Of a DNA stretch of 64,000 nt, positions 13,450-21,940 are shown one piece after another; the first letter of the stretch is position 1, and every line of letters begins with the position of its first letter. Made by a program: the position numbers and the translations under genes. Source of the stretch: Oryzisolibacter sp. LB2S (GTDB lineage: Bacteria > Pseudomonadota > Gammaproteobacteria > Burkholderiales > Burkholderiaceae_C). Under the pieces are notes generated by a model. The model was not told the origin of the DNA, made no database searches, and saw only the letters and a list, made by a program, of their open reading frames with translations. The DNA lies in contig NZ_CP160388.1 of the NCBI RefSeq assembly GCF_040732315.1, positions 1,888,494 to 1,952,493 on the forward strand, read 5' to 3'.

Positions 13450-16158
13450 TCAAAGCTGGTGCACGACCAGCCTGAAGTCCGGATCCTCGTCGAAAGCACG
13501 CACCTCGAATCCCAGCCGGCGCATGAGCTTGAGCATGGTCGGGTTGTTGGCCAGCACCAGCCCCTGGATTTCTGCAAGGCCCCGGTCGCGTGCCACCTCC
13601 ATGATGCTGTGCATCAGCCTGGACCCCAGCCCCTTGCCCGCGAAGTCGTCGGCCACGAGCAGCGCGAATTCGCAGCTCGTGTGATCGGGGTTGGTCACGT
13701 AGCGCGACACGCCGATGATGCGCTCCTTGTGGCTGACTTCGCCCTCCTCGTCCACCTCGCGCTCGCGCAGCAGCGCCACGAGGGCCATCTCACGGTCGTA
13801 GTCGATGAGCGTGAAGCGCGAGAGCATGGTCGGCGGCAGCTCGGCGATCTGCGAGACGAAGCGGAAATAGCGGCTCTCGGGCGACAGCTCCTTGACCAGG
13901 CGCTGCACCATCTGCGCATCGTCGGGGCGGATCGGGCGCACCAGGCATTCGCCGCCGCCGCGCAGGGGCCAGACCTGCTCGTAGCGCGCCGGGTACGGGT
14001 GTATGGACAGGTGGCTGAAATGGCCCGAACCCGTGCTCTCGACACGGCCGCCGCTGGCATGGGCCGCCTCGTGCAGCGCGATGCGCGCATCCACGGCCAC
14101 GGCGCCCTGCTCGTCGACGATGAGCGGGTTGATGTCCATCTCGCGCAGCTGGGGCAGCGCGCAGACCATCTCCGAGACGCGCAGCAGCACCTGCTCGAGC
14201 GCCTGCATGTCCACGGCCGAAGCGCCGCGCCATTCGCCCAGGGTCTCGGCCACGCGCGAGCGGTCGATCAGGCTGCGTGCGAGGAACTGGTTGAGTGGCG
14301 GCAGCTCCATGGCGCGGTCGTTGATGAGCTCGATCATCGTGCCGCCCGCGCCAAAGGTGATGACAGGGCCGAACGGATCGTCGCTCACGAGGCCGATGCA
14401 GATCTCGCGCCCGCGGCGGGCCCGGGCCATCTTCTGCACCGTCACGCCGTCGATGCGCGCATCGGGCTGCAGGCGCGCCACGCGCTGCACCATGTCGTTG
14501 TAGGCATCGCGCACCGCGGCGCCGTTCTGCACGTTGAGCGCCACGCCACCGACATCGGACTTGTGCGCGATGTCGGGGGAATGGATCTTCAGCGCCACGG
14601 GAAAGCCGAGCTGCGTGGCGATCATCATCGCCTCATGGGCGTTGCGCGCCAGCAGCGTCTTGGTGACCGGGATGTGGAAGGCCGCGAGCAGCGTCTTGGA
14701 CTCCATCTCGGTGAGCACGTTGCGGCGCTCGGCCAGCACGCTCTCGATCACCAGGCGCGCCCCCTCGATGTCGGGCTTGACCAGCGTGGTGAGCGACGGC
14801 GGCGTCTGCTGCAAGAGCTGCTGGTTCTGATAGAAGGACGCGATGTTGCCGAACGCGCCCACGGCCGCCTCGGGTGTGCGGAACGTGGGGATCTGCGCCT
14901 CGCGCAGGATCTTGCGCGCCTGAGCGACGCTGGCGTCGCCCATGCAGCAGGACAGCAGCGGCTTGGGCGCCAGGCGCTTGGCCTCGGCCAGCGCCGTGGC
15001 GATGGCGTCGGGATCTCCGCCGGGCTTGGGCGAGAAGATGGCGAGCACGCCGTCGACCTGCGGGTCGGAGAAGGCCGCGTTGAGCGCGAGCGTGAAATGC
15101 TCGGGGCCGGCCTCCTCGCTCACGTCGATCAGGTCCGCGAGCGACGCCTGGGCCGGCAGCTTGGGCGCCAGGGCCGCGCAGGACTGCGGGGTCAGGCGCC
15201 CCAGGTCGAGCCCGATCTCGTTCTCCCAGTCCGCCGCGAGCACGCCCGGGCCACCGCCATTGGTGACCACGGCCAGCCGCCTGCCCACGGGCCGGTAGCG
15301 CGAGGCCAGGCATTTGGCGGCGGAGAACAGCTCCACGAACGAGCGCACGCGCACGGCGCCGGCGCGGCGCAGCACGGCATCGAACACATCGTCACTGCCG
15401 ACGATGGCGCCGCTGTGCGTGAGCGCCGCCTGGTTGCCCGCGGGCTTGCGCCCGGCCTTGAGCACGACCACCGGCTTGGCGAAGGCGGCCGAGCGCACGG
15501 CGCTCATGAAGCGGCGCGCGTCCTGAATGCCCTCCATGTAGACCACGATGCTCTGCGTGCGCGCATCGTTGGCCAGGAAATCGAGCGCCTCGCTCAGGCC
15601 CAGATCGGTATGGGGGCCGAGCGAGATCACGCTGGAGAAACCCACGGCGTTGTTGGCCGCCCAGTCGAGGATGGAGGCCGTGAGCGCCCCCGACTGGCAC
15701 ACCAGCGCCAGCGAGCCATCGCGCGCCATCGGGCCCGCCGCGCTGGCGTTGAGTTGCAGGTACGGGCGCTGCATGCCCAGCGAATTGGGGCCGAGCAGAT
15801 GCATGCCCTCGCGCCGCGCGATCTTGCGCAGCTGCTCGGCGAGCGCGGCGTCGACGCCGTTGGAAAGCACCAGGGCCGAGCGGCAGTTCATGCGCCCCGC
15901 CACCTCCAGGGCCGCGGGCAGGTCGTGCGCGGGCTGGGCGATGATGGCCAGGTCGGCGCGCGTCTGCGCGAGGTCGGCCAGCGTGCCGCTCGTGTGGATG
16001 TCGAAGAACTGCAGCTGCCCCGTGAAGCGCTGGGCCTTGATCGCCTCGCACAGCGCGCGCGCCTGGGGCGTCTGGGCCTCGGGCGCATCGGGGTCACCGG
16101 CCAGCACGATGACGGAGCCGGGCGAGAACAGGGACGTGAGGTAGTGCTTGTCCATCAT
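13450..16158 (-). CDS. Protein lysine acetyltransferase: ADP-forming acyl-CoA synthetase-like / GNAT fusion (Pat/YfiQ type)
   Basis: Large fusion of 902 aa. From the N-terminus: a CoA-binding domain (about 1-130), succinyl-CoA-synthetase-like domains (about 140-460, with TNGGGPGVLAAD), an ATP-grasp domain (about 490-710, with PVALKIHSPDIAHKSDVGGV) and a GNAT acetyltransferase domain (about 745-895, with LVADDFAGKGLGSRLMHSIM as the acetyl-CoA loop). This is the architecture of Salmonella Pat, which acetylates and inactivates acyl-CoA synthetases, including PrpE. A prpE gene lies 11 kb away in this window. The start is either of two adjacent ATG codons (16158 or 16155); there is no strong ribosome-binding site. 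Confidence 0.88.
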   Translation of the reverse strand: MMDKHYLTSLFSPGSVIVLAGDPDAPEAQTPQARALCEAIKAQRFTGQLQFFDIHTSGTLADLAQTRADLAIIAQPAHDLPAALEVAGRMNCRSALVLSNGVDAALAEQLRKIARREGMHLLGPNSLGMQRPYLQLNASAAGPMARDGSLALVCQSGALTASILDWAANNAVGFSSVISLGPHTDLGLSEALDFLANDARTQSIVVYMEGIQDARRFMSAVRSAAFAKPVVVLKAGRKPAGNQAALTHSGAIVGSDDVFDAVLRRAGAVRVRSFVELFSAAKCLASRYRPVGRRLAVVTNGGGPGVLAADWENEIGLDLGRLTPQSCAALAPKLPAQASLADLIDVSEEAGPEHFTLALNAAFSDPQVDGVLAIFSPKPGGDPDAIATALAEAKRLAPKPLLSCCMGDASVAQARKILREAQIPTFRTPEAAVGAFGNIASFYQNQQLLQQTPPSLTTLVKPDIEGARLVIESVLAERRNVLTEMESKTLLAAFHIPVTKTLLARNAHEAMMIATQLGFPVALKIHSPDIAHKSDVGGVALNVQNGAAVRDAYNDMVQRVARLQPDARIDGVTVQKMARARRGREICIGLVSDDPFGPVITFGAGGTMIELINDRAMELPPLNQFLARSLIDRSRVAETLGEWRGASAVDMQALEQVLLRVSEMVCALPQLREMDINPLIVDEQGAVAVDARIALHEAAHASGGRVESTGSGHFSHLSIHPYPARYEQVWPLRGGGECLVRPIRPDDAQMVQRLVKELSPESRYFRFVSQIAELPPTMLSRFTLIDYDREMALVALLREREVDEEGEVSHKERIIGVSRYVTNPDHTSCEFALLVADDFAGKGLGSRLMHSIMEVARDRGLAEIQGLVLANNPTMLKLMRRLGFEVRAFDEDPDFRLVVHQL

Positions 16159-16215
16159 GATGGGCAGATTCTCGGGTATTCCCTTACGTCTTGTCACGCA
16201 AAGGCTTGCGCCACG

Positions 16216-17580
16216 TCAAGACGATGACGCATTCGCGACAACGGACGTCGCCTGCAGCAGCTGCCGCACCGCCCCGGCCGTCGCCCGGGCCGCACCGCGG
16301 TGCGCCTGACCGAAGGCCAGACAGCGCCCGGCCGATGCGGCGCGACGCGGCGCGTCCTGGGCCAGCCGCGTTGCCGCGGCCACGCCCTCGGCCATGTCGG
16401 CCACGCGCTCGGCCGCGCCGGCCTCCTCGGCCAGGCATGCGGCCTCGGCAAAGTTGAAGGTGTGTGGCCCCATGACCACAGGACAACCGCAGGCCGCGGC
16501 CTCGATCAGGTTTTGCCCGCCCAGCGGCGCAAAGCTGCCGCCCAGCAACGCCACATGGGCCAGGCCGTAGTACAGCGTCATCTCGCCCATGGAGTCGCCG
16601 AGCCAGACATCGGCCGGCTGCGGCGTGCCCGTCCACTGGCTGCGCCGGGAGACGGAGAGGCCCGCGGCGCGGCACAGGCGCTCGACCTCGTCAAAGCGTT
16701 GCGGGTGGCGCGGAACGAGCAGCCATTGCACGGGCGCGTTCACTTCATTTTTTATAGCTTGTTGCGCTTGACTGGCGGGCGCTGGAGGCATTTTTTGCTT
16801 GATAACCTCGAGCCACATCGCCTCCTCGCCCTCGCGCGTGCTGGCCAGCAGCACCACGGGCCGGGGCGTGGCGTCGCGCCAGGCGCGGCCATGGGCCAGC
16901 AGCTCGGGCGATGGCTGCACGTCGAACTTGAGGTTGCCGAACACCCCGGCCACGGGTGCGCCCAGGTCGCGCAGGCGCTGCGCATCCTGCTCGGTCTGCG
17001 CCCAGACGGCCGCCAGGCCCGCATAGGCCGGGCGCGACAGCCATGCCAGGCGCCGCGCGCCCGCGTGGGACTTGGCGTTCAGGCGCGCATTCGCGAGCAC
17101 CAGCGGCACACCCTGGGCGCGGCAGCCGGCCACCAGATTCGGCCAGATCTCGGTCTCCATGAGGATGCCGATCGCCGGGCGAAACCGGCGCAGAAAGCGC
17201 CGCACGGCGCCCGGCGTGTCCCAGGGCTGCCAGACCTGGATGTCGCCGCCCTGCAGCAGCTTGGCCCCCTCGGCGCGGCCCGTGGCCGTGCCGTTGGTGA
17301 GCAAGAGGCGCATGCCGGGCAGCTGCGCGCGCAGCTCGCGCAGCAAGATGGCCGCGGCGCGCGTCTCGCCCAACGACACGGCATGAATCCACACCAGCAG
17401 CCCGCCCTGCCCGCCTTCTTCGTCCTGCCGCAGTTGGGCCTGTTGGTAGTGGCCAAAGCGCTCGGGCACGGCCAGGGCGTAGCCGGGCTCGGTGCGCGCA
17501 CGCCGGCGCAGCTTGCGCAAGAGCAGTGGCCGGGCCAGCCGCAGGGCCAGGCTGTAGAGCGCGAGGGCCAGGCGCTGCAT
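16216..17580 (-). CDS. waaA: 3-deoxy-D-manno-octulosonic acid transferase with in-frame repeat insertion
   Basis: Adds Kdo from CMP-Kdo to lipid A precursor at the inner membrane. The N-terminal membrane anchor, the HAVSLGE motif with its likely catalytic Glu, METEIWPN, and the GGQNLIEAAACG donor-binding segment all mark WaaA/KdtA. The protein has 454 aa. Residues about 259-279 are encoded by a palindromic repeat (copy 2), giving KQKMPPAPASQAQQAIKNEV between EAMWLE and WLLVPRHPQRF, where the two Rossmann halves meet. The frame is kept, so the protein is probably functional. A TTG start 8 codons upstream is possible. It follows the phosphohexomutase gene by about 30 bp. Confidence 0.92.
   Translation of the reverse strand: MQRLALALYSLALRLARPLLLRKLRRRARTEPGYALAVPERFGHYQQAQLRQDEEGGQGGLLVWIHAVSLGETRAAAILLRELRAQLPGMRLLLTNGTATGRAEGAKLLQGGDIQVWQPWDTPGAVRRFLRRFRPAIGILMETEIWPNLVAGCRAQGVPLVLANARLNAKSHAGARRLAWLSRPAYAGLAAVWAQTEQDAQRLRDLGAPVAGVFGNLKFDVQPSPELLAHGRAWRDATPRPVVLLASTREGEEAMWLEVIKQKMPPAPASQAQQAIKNEVNAPVQWLLVPRHPQRFDEVERLCRAAGLSVSRRSQWTGTPQPADVWLGDSMGEMTLYYGLAHVALLGGSFAPLGGQNLIEAAACGCPVVMGPHTFNFAEAACLAEEAGAAERVADMAEGVAAATRLAQDAPRRAASAGRCLAFGQAHRGAARATAGAVRQLLQATSVVANASSS
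16744..16803. repeat. Palindromic repeat, copy 2, inside waaA
   Basis: Read on the minus strand the core is GCCTCCAGCGCCCGCCAG then TCAAGCGC, with AGCTATAAAAAATGAA as the right arm. It translates in the waaA frame as PPAPASQAQQAIKNE. The surrounding gene is about 70% GC while the arms of the repeat are A/T-rich. Confidence 0.85.
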
Positions 17581-17609
17581 GGCGCGGGTGGGCGCAGGCT
17601 GCAAACGGC

Positions 17610-18998
17610 TCAGTGCGCCGCGCCGCCCACCTGGGCGCCGGGCTTGACGCGCTCGAGCAGCGCGCGCATGTCGGCCTCGATGCGCGTCAGCGCCTCGGGC
17701 GTATGGCCCTCGAAGCGCAGCACCAGCACCGGCGTGGTGTTGCTCGCGCGGATCAGGCCAAAGCCGTCGGGCCAGTCCACGCGCAGGCCGTCGATGATGC
17801 TGATACGCGCCGGCGCGGTGAACACGGCGGGCGCCAGCGCCTGCAGCTCGGCCGTCAGGCGATGGGGCTCGCCCTCCTCGCAGCTCACGTTGAGCTCGGG
17901 CGTGCTGTGGCTGGTGGGCAGGGCATTGAGGCGCGCGCTCGGGTCGGCGTCGCGGCTCAAAATCTCCAGCAGACGGCAGCCGGCGTAGGTGCCGTCGTCA
18001 AAGCCATACCAGCGCTCCTTGAAGAAGATGTGGCCGCTCATCTCGCCGCCCAGGGGCGCGTCCAGCTCCTTCATGCGTGCCTTGATCAGCGAGTGGCCGG
18101 TCTTGTACATCACGGGCTCGCCGCCCGCGGCGGCAATGGCCGGCGCCAGGCGCTGCGTGCACTTCACGTCGAACAGAATCGGCGCGCCGGGCACGCGCGC
18201 GAGCACGTCCTGCGCGAACAGCATCATCTGGCGGTCGGGGAAGATGTTCTGGCCGTCCTTGGTCACGATGCCCAAGCGGTCGCCGTCGCCATCAAAGGCC
18301 AGGCCCAGCTCGGCGTCGCTGCTCTTGAGCGCCGCGATCACGTCGCGCAGGTTCTCGGGCTTGGAGGGGTCGGGGTGGTGGTTGGGAAAGTTGCCGTCGA
18401 CCTCGGAAAAAAGCTCGATCACCTCGCAACCGAGCGCACGGAAGATGGCCGGGGCCGAGGCGCCGGCGACGCCGTTGCCGCTGTCCACGACGATCTTCAT
18501 GGGCCGCGCGAGCTGCACGTCGCCCGTGATGCGCGCCACGTAGGCGGGCAGCACGTCGGCGTGGCGCACGCTGCCGCCGTCCTGCGGCTGCCAGCTGCCC
18601 TGCTCCATGGTGCGGCGCAGGCCCTGGATCTCGTCGCCGTAGATGGCGCGGCCGGCCAGCACCATCTTGAAGCCGTTGTAGTCCTTGGGATTGTGGCTGC
18701 CCGTGACCTGGATGCCGCTCGTGCACAGCGTGCTGGCGGCAAAGTACAGCATGGGCGTGGTGCACATGCCCACGTCGATGACCTCGATGCCGGCGTCGAC
18801 CAGACCCGCGATCAGCGCCTGGGACAGGGCCGGGCCCGACAGGCGCCCGTCGCGCCCCACGGCCACCACGCGCTCGCCCTGCGCCCGCGCCGCCGTGCCA
18901 AAGGCGCGGCCCAGGGCGCGCGCCACGTCCTCGTTGAGCGTGCTCGGCACAATGCCGCGAATGTCGTAGGCCTTGAAGATGGCGGGGGAAAGCTGCAC
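17610..18998 (-). CDS. Phosphomannomutase/phosphoglucomutase (AlgC/ManB type)
   Basis: Alpha-D-phosphohexomutase of 462 aa that interconverts hexose 1- and 6-phosphates for surface polysaccharides. The four domains are marked by FKAYDIRG at the start, the phosphoserine loop TGSHNP (Ser101), the metal-binding DGDGDR and the GGEMSGH sugar-binding loop, with RASNTTPVLVLRFE as the phosphate-binding end. Length and motifs match Pseudomonas AlgC. It lies just upstream of waaA on the same strand, so both may serve lipopolysaccharide assembly. Confidence 0.93.
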   Translation of the reverse strand: MQLSPAIFKAYDIRGIVPSTLNEDVARALGRAFGTAARAQGERVVAVGRDGRLSGPALSQALIAGLVDAGIEVIDVGMCTTPMLYFAASTLCTSGIQVTGSHNPKDYNGFKMVLAGRAIYGDEIQGLRRTMEQGSWQPQDGGSVRHADVLPAYVARITGDVQLARPMKIVVDSGNGVAGASAPAIFRALGCEVIELFSEVDGNFPNHHPDPSKPENLRDVIAALKSSDAELGLAFDGDGDRLGIVTKDGQNIFPDRQMMLFAQDVLARVPGAPILFDVKCTQRLAPAIAAAGGEPVMYKTGHSLIKARMKELDAPLGGEMSGHIFFKERWYGFDDGTYAGCRLLEILSRDADPSARLNALPTSHSTPELNVSCEEGEPHRLTAELQALAPAVFTAPARISIIDGLRVDWPDGFGLIRASNTTPVLVLRFEGHTPEALTRIEADMRALLERVKPGAQVGGAAH

Positions 18999-19077
18999 GG
19001 GATGACCTGCCTTGGGGAGTGAGAGGAAGCCGCGGATTGTAGGCTTGCCCCGGCTCGGCCAGAGCCCCTGCCGCGCT

Positions 19078-20049
19078 TCAGACCCTGATGTTCAGGCGCT
19101 CTATGAGCTGCTTGAAGAACGCGTTGTCGCGTGCGATCAAGGCCTTGAACTCGGGCGCGTCGAGGTAGCCCTCACCCATGTTCTGCTTGGCCATGGTGTC
19201 ACGCAGCGCGGGCTCCTGCAGCGTCCTGGCCATGGCCGCGCGCAGTGTGGCCACGACGTCGGGCGGCGTGCCCTTGGGTGCGGCCAGACCGCGCCAGCCG
19301 CCTATGGAGAGATCGATCTGGCGCTCCTTGAGCGTGGGCACCTGCTCCCAGCCCGCGCCTATGCGTTGGTCGGCCATCACGGCCAACGGGCGCAGCTTTC
19401 CGGCCGCCACATAGGTTGCGACCTCCACGGGGGTCACGGCCACGGCCTCGATATGGCCACCCAGCAGGTCGAGCACGGCCGGGTTCGCGCCCCGGTACGG
19501 CGCGTGGTTGAACTGGACCCCGGCCTTGTCTTCGAGCGCGGCGGCGGCCAGATGGCCGAGCGAACCCGGCCCGGCATTGCCCACGCGCACCGCGCCGGCA
19601 CTCTTGCGGGCCGCGGCGAGCAGTTCCTCGATGCTGCGATGAGGCGAATCCGCACGCACGGCAATCGTGGCCGGGTCGGCATTGAGCCGCGCGATGGGCT
19701 CGACGTCGGCGCCGGTGAACTTCACCAGGCCCATGTGCGGGATCATCGTGATCTCCACCGTGATGATGGCGAGCTTGTAGCCATCGGGCCTGGCGTTCAC
19801 GAGCTCGCCCCAGCCTATGCCGCCGCTGGCGCCGGCACGGTTGATGACGATGAGGTTCTGCGGCAGGTGGGCGCGCGCCTGCTCGGCCAGCGCGCGGGCC
19901 AGCACGTCGGTGCCGCCACCGGCCGCGAAGGGCACGATGAGTTCGATGGGTTTGGCCGGGTAGGCCTGGGCGCGCGCGGGCAGCACGCCCGCGGCGGCCA
20001 GGGCGGTAAGGGATTGAACGGCGCGGCGGCGGTCGATGCGTATGGTCAT
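19078..20049 (-). CDS. Bug/TctC family solute-binding protein (second of a pair)
   Basis: Periplasmic binding protein of 323 aa. A twin-arginine-like signal peptide (DRRRAVQSL, cut after ARA) precedes the mature start YPAKPIELIVPFAAGGGTDVLA (quoted to GGG as PAKPIELIVPFAAGGG), the usual Bug opening and ligand-binding loop. The family binds small carboxylates, amides or vitamins. No TctA/TctB membrane subunits are near, so it is an orphan receptor, as most Bug proteins in this order are. It begins 13 bp after the other Bug gene and runs with iolC-iolB, which hints at an inositol-linked or sugar-acid ligand; that is inference. Confidence 0.9.
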   Translation of the reverse strand: MTIRIDRRRAVQSLTALAAAGVLPARAQAYPAKPIELIVPFAAGGGTDVLARALAEQARAHLPQNLIVINRAGASGGIGWGELVNARPDGYKLAIITVEITMIPHMGLVKFTGADVEPIARLNADPATIAVRADSPHRSIEELLAAARKSAGAVRVGNAGPGSLGHLAAAALEDKAGVQFNHAPYRGANPAVLDLLGGHIEAVAVTPVEVATYVAAGKLRPLAVMADQRIGAGWEQVPTLKERQIDLSIGGWRGLAAPKGTPPDVVATLRAAMARTLQEPALRDTMAKQNMGEGYLDAPEFKALIARDNAFFKQLIERLNIRV

Positions 20050-20062
20050 GGCTGGCTCCCGA

Positions 20063-21037
20063 TCAGTCGAGACGGATGTTGGCGGCCTTGATGACGCCGC
20101 TCCAGAGCTTTTGCTCGGAGCGCACGAAATCGCCGAACTCCGCTGGCGTCATCGGCATGGGCTGTATGCCCAGCTCCTCGAGGCGAGCGCGCGTCTCGGG
20201 GTGTTTGAGGGCTGCCACCAGGCTGGCATTGAGCCGGCTCACCACCGCATCGGGCAACTTGGCCGGGCCGACAAAGCCCTGCCACGCATAGGCTTCGAAA
20301 CCGGGCACGCCGGCCTCGGCCATCGTGGGCACGTCGGGCAGGATGGACAGGCGCTGCGGCGTGGCGACGGCCAGCACACGGATCTTGCCGCCCTTGATCA
20401 TGGACAGGCTGGGCGGCAGGTCGACGAACATGGTCTGCACCTGGCCGGCCATCAGGTCCTGCAGCGCGGGGGCCGAGCCCTTGTAGGGCACGTGCATCAG
20501 GTCGGTGCCCGTGCGCTGCTTGAACAGCTCCAGCGCCACGTGCAGTGGCGAACCAGGCCCCGACGAGGCACTGGAGACGCTGCCCGGCGACCTCTTCGCC
20601 AGCGCCAGCAGCTCCTGCACGTTCTTGGCCGGAAAGCCCGGCGCCACGGCCAGCACTAGCGGCATCTTGCCCAGACCGCCGATGAAGCTGAAGTCCTTGC
20701 CCGCGTCGTAGCTCAGCGTGGAGTACATGGCCGGGTTGAAGGCCAGCGTGCCAGAGTCGGCCGTGCCCACGGTGTAGCCGTCGGGCTGCGAGCGCGCGAT
20801 GAAGGTCGCGCCGATGATGCTGGCCGCACCGGGCTTGTTGTCCACGATGACGGGCTGGCCCATTTCCGGCCCCATGCGCGTGGCGAGGTTGCGCGCGATC
20901 ACGTCGGTGGTGCCGCCCGGCGCGTAGGGCACTACCCATTTCACGGGCTGGGTCGGATAGCCGCCCTGGGCGTGCGCGTTCATGCCGGCGGCCAGCAGCG
21001 TGGTGGCGGCAAGCAGGCAAAAGGTCTTGCGTTTCAT
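20063..21037 (-). CDS. Bug/TctC family solute-binding protein (first of a pair)
   Basis: Periplasmic binding protein of 324 aa with a standard signal peptide (MKRKTFCLLAATTLLAAG..., cut after AHA). The mature part opens with YPTQPVKWVVPYAPGGTTDV, and the second loop GSVSSASSGPGSPLH and HVPYKGSAPALQDL segment are family landmarks. It differs clearly from its neighbour, so the pair is not a recent duplication. It follows iolB by about 95 bp, with a palindromic repeat in between. Confidence 0.9.
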   Translation of the reverse strand: MKRKTFCLLAATTLLAAGMNAHAQGGYPTQPVKWVVPYAPGGTTDVIARNLATRMGPEMGQPVIVDNKPGAASIIGATFIARSQPDGYTVGTADSGTLAFNPAMYSTLSYDAGKDFSFIGGLGKMPLVLAVAPGFPAKNVQELLALAKRSPGSVSSASSGPGSPLHVALELFKQRTGTDLMHVPYKGSAPALQDLMAGQVQTMFVDLPPSLSMIKGGKIRVLAVATPQRLSILPDVPTMAEAGVPGFEAYAWQGFVGPAKLPDAVVSRLNASLVAALKHPETRARLEELGIQPMPMTPAEFGDFVRSEQKLWSGVIKAANIRLD

Positions 21038-21072
21038 GGCTTTTTGTCTCCTGGGTTTGGGTTTTCAGGGTG

Positions 21073-21121
21073 TTTCAGGCCTCCAGCGCTTACCCATCAA
21101 GCGCTGGAAGCTATTCAATAG
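21073..21121. repeat. Palindromic repeat, copy 3, between iolB and the Bug genes
   Basis: A clear inverted repeat, CCAGCGCTT-ACCCAT-CAAGCGCTGG, with the family left arm CAGGCCT and right arm AGCTATTCAAT. It stands 12 bp past the iolB stop and could form a stable hairpin in the transcript. Confidence 0.85.
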
Positions 21122-21133
21122 TTAGCGATCCAT

Positions 21134-21940
21134 TCAACGGGGTTCGAGCATCCAGGCGTGCTGCGGGTCGTTCCAGAAGGCCCAGCGGCGCTGCGGACCG
21201 GCCATGGTGTTGAGGTAGTACAGGTCGTAGGCATGGGGCGCCACGCAGGGGTGGTAGCCGCGCGGCACGAGCACGGTGTCGCGGTGCTCGACGGCCATGG
21301 CCTCGTCCAGGCTGCGGTCGTCGGTGTAGACGCGCTGGAACGCAAAGCCCTGTTCGGGCCGCAGCATGTGGTAGTAGGTTTCCTCCAGGGTCGTCTCGCC
21401 CTCGCGCGCCGTGTCGTGCTTGTGCGGCGGGTAGCTCGACGAATGGCCCGCGGGCGTGACCACCTCGACCACGAGCAGGCCCTCGGCCGGCTCGGTCTCG
21501 GGCAGGATGTCGCACACATAGCGCGTGTTGCTGCCCTGCCCGCGCACGCTGCGCCGCATCTGGCCGGGCTCGATCACGCGCGCGGGCAAGCGCCCCTCGG
21601 CGGGCGCGGTCGACAGCGCCACCTCAGCATCGCCGCGCGCCGTGATGCGCACGCGCCGCCCCGGCGGCACGTAGACGGCGGCGGGCGCGGCATCGTCGAA
21701 CACCGAGGCGCGGCCGCCCAGCGCGCTGTAGCGCGCATCGTCCACCTGCACGTCGGCCTGGCCCGTGAGGATGGTGATGCACAGCTCGCGGCTGGCGCTC
21801 AGGTCGAACGCCTCCACCTCGCCGGCCTTCAGGCGCAGCGCGCGAAAGCCCACGTGGCGCCATCCGGCCGATTCGGGCGTGATGTCGGCCACCACGCGCC
21901 CCACGGGCGCGGCCTTGATCAACAGCGGGCTGATGGTCAT
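21134..21940 (-). CDS. iolB: 5-deoxy-glucuronate isomerase
   Basis: Converts 5-deoxy-D-glucuronate to 5-dehydro-2-deoxy-D-gluconate in myo-inositol breakdown. The two cupin halves and the metal-binding SSSYPPHKHD...EETYYH pattern (given here as YPPHKHD and LEETYYH) are plain, with RGYHPCVAPHAYDLYYLN (in part) at the end. Length of 268 aa is normal. Its start overlaps the iolC stop by 4 bp (ATGA), so the two are coupled. The other inositol genes (iolA, iolD, iolE, iolG) are not in this window. Confidence 0.94.
   Translation of the reverse strand: MTISPLLIKAAPVGRVVADITPESAGWRHVGFRALRLKAGEVEAFDLSASRELCITILTGQADVQVDDARYSALGGRASVFDDAAPAAVYVPPGRRVRITARGDAEVALSTAPAEGRLPARVIEPGQMRRSVRGQGSNTRYVCDILPETEPAEGLLVVEVVTPAGHSSSYPPHKHDTAREGETTLEETYYHMLRPEQGFAFQRVYTDDRSLDEAMAVEHRDTVLVPRGYHPCVAPHAYDLYYLNTMAGPQRRWAFWNDPQHAWMLEPR

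Noticed and set aside
18400..18800. Alternative reading of the phosphohexomutase region as separate Arg-rich proteins.
   Set aside because: These frames lie inside the conserved enzyme and carry no motifs.
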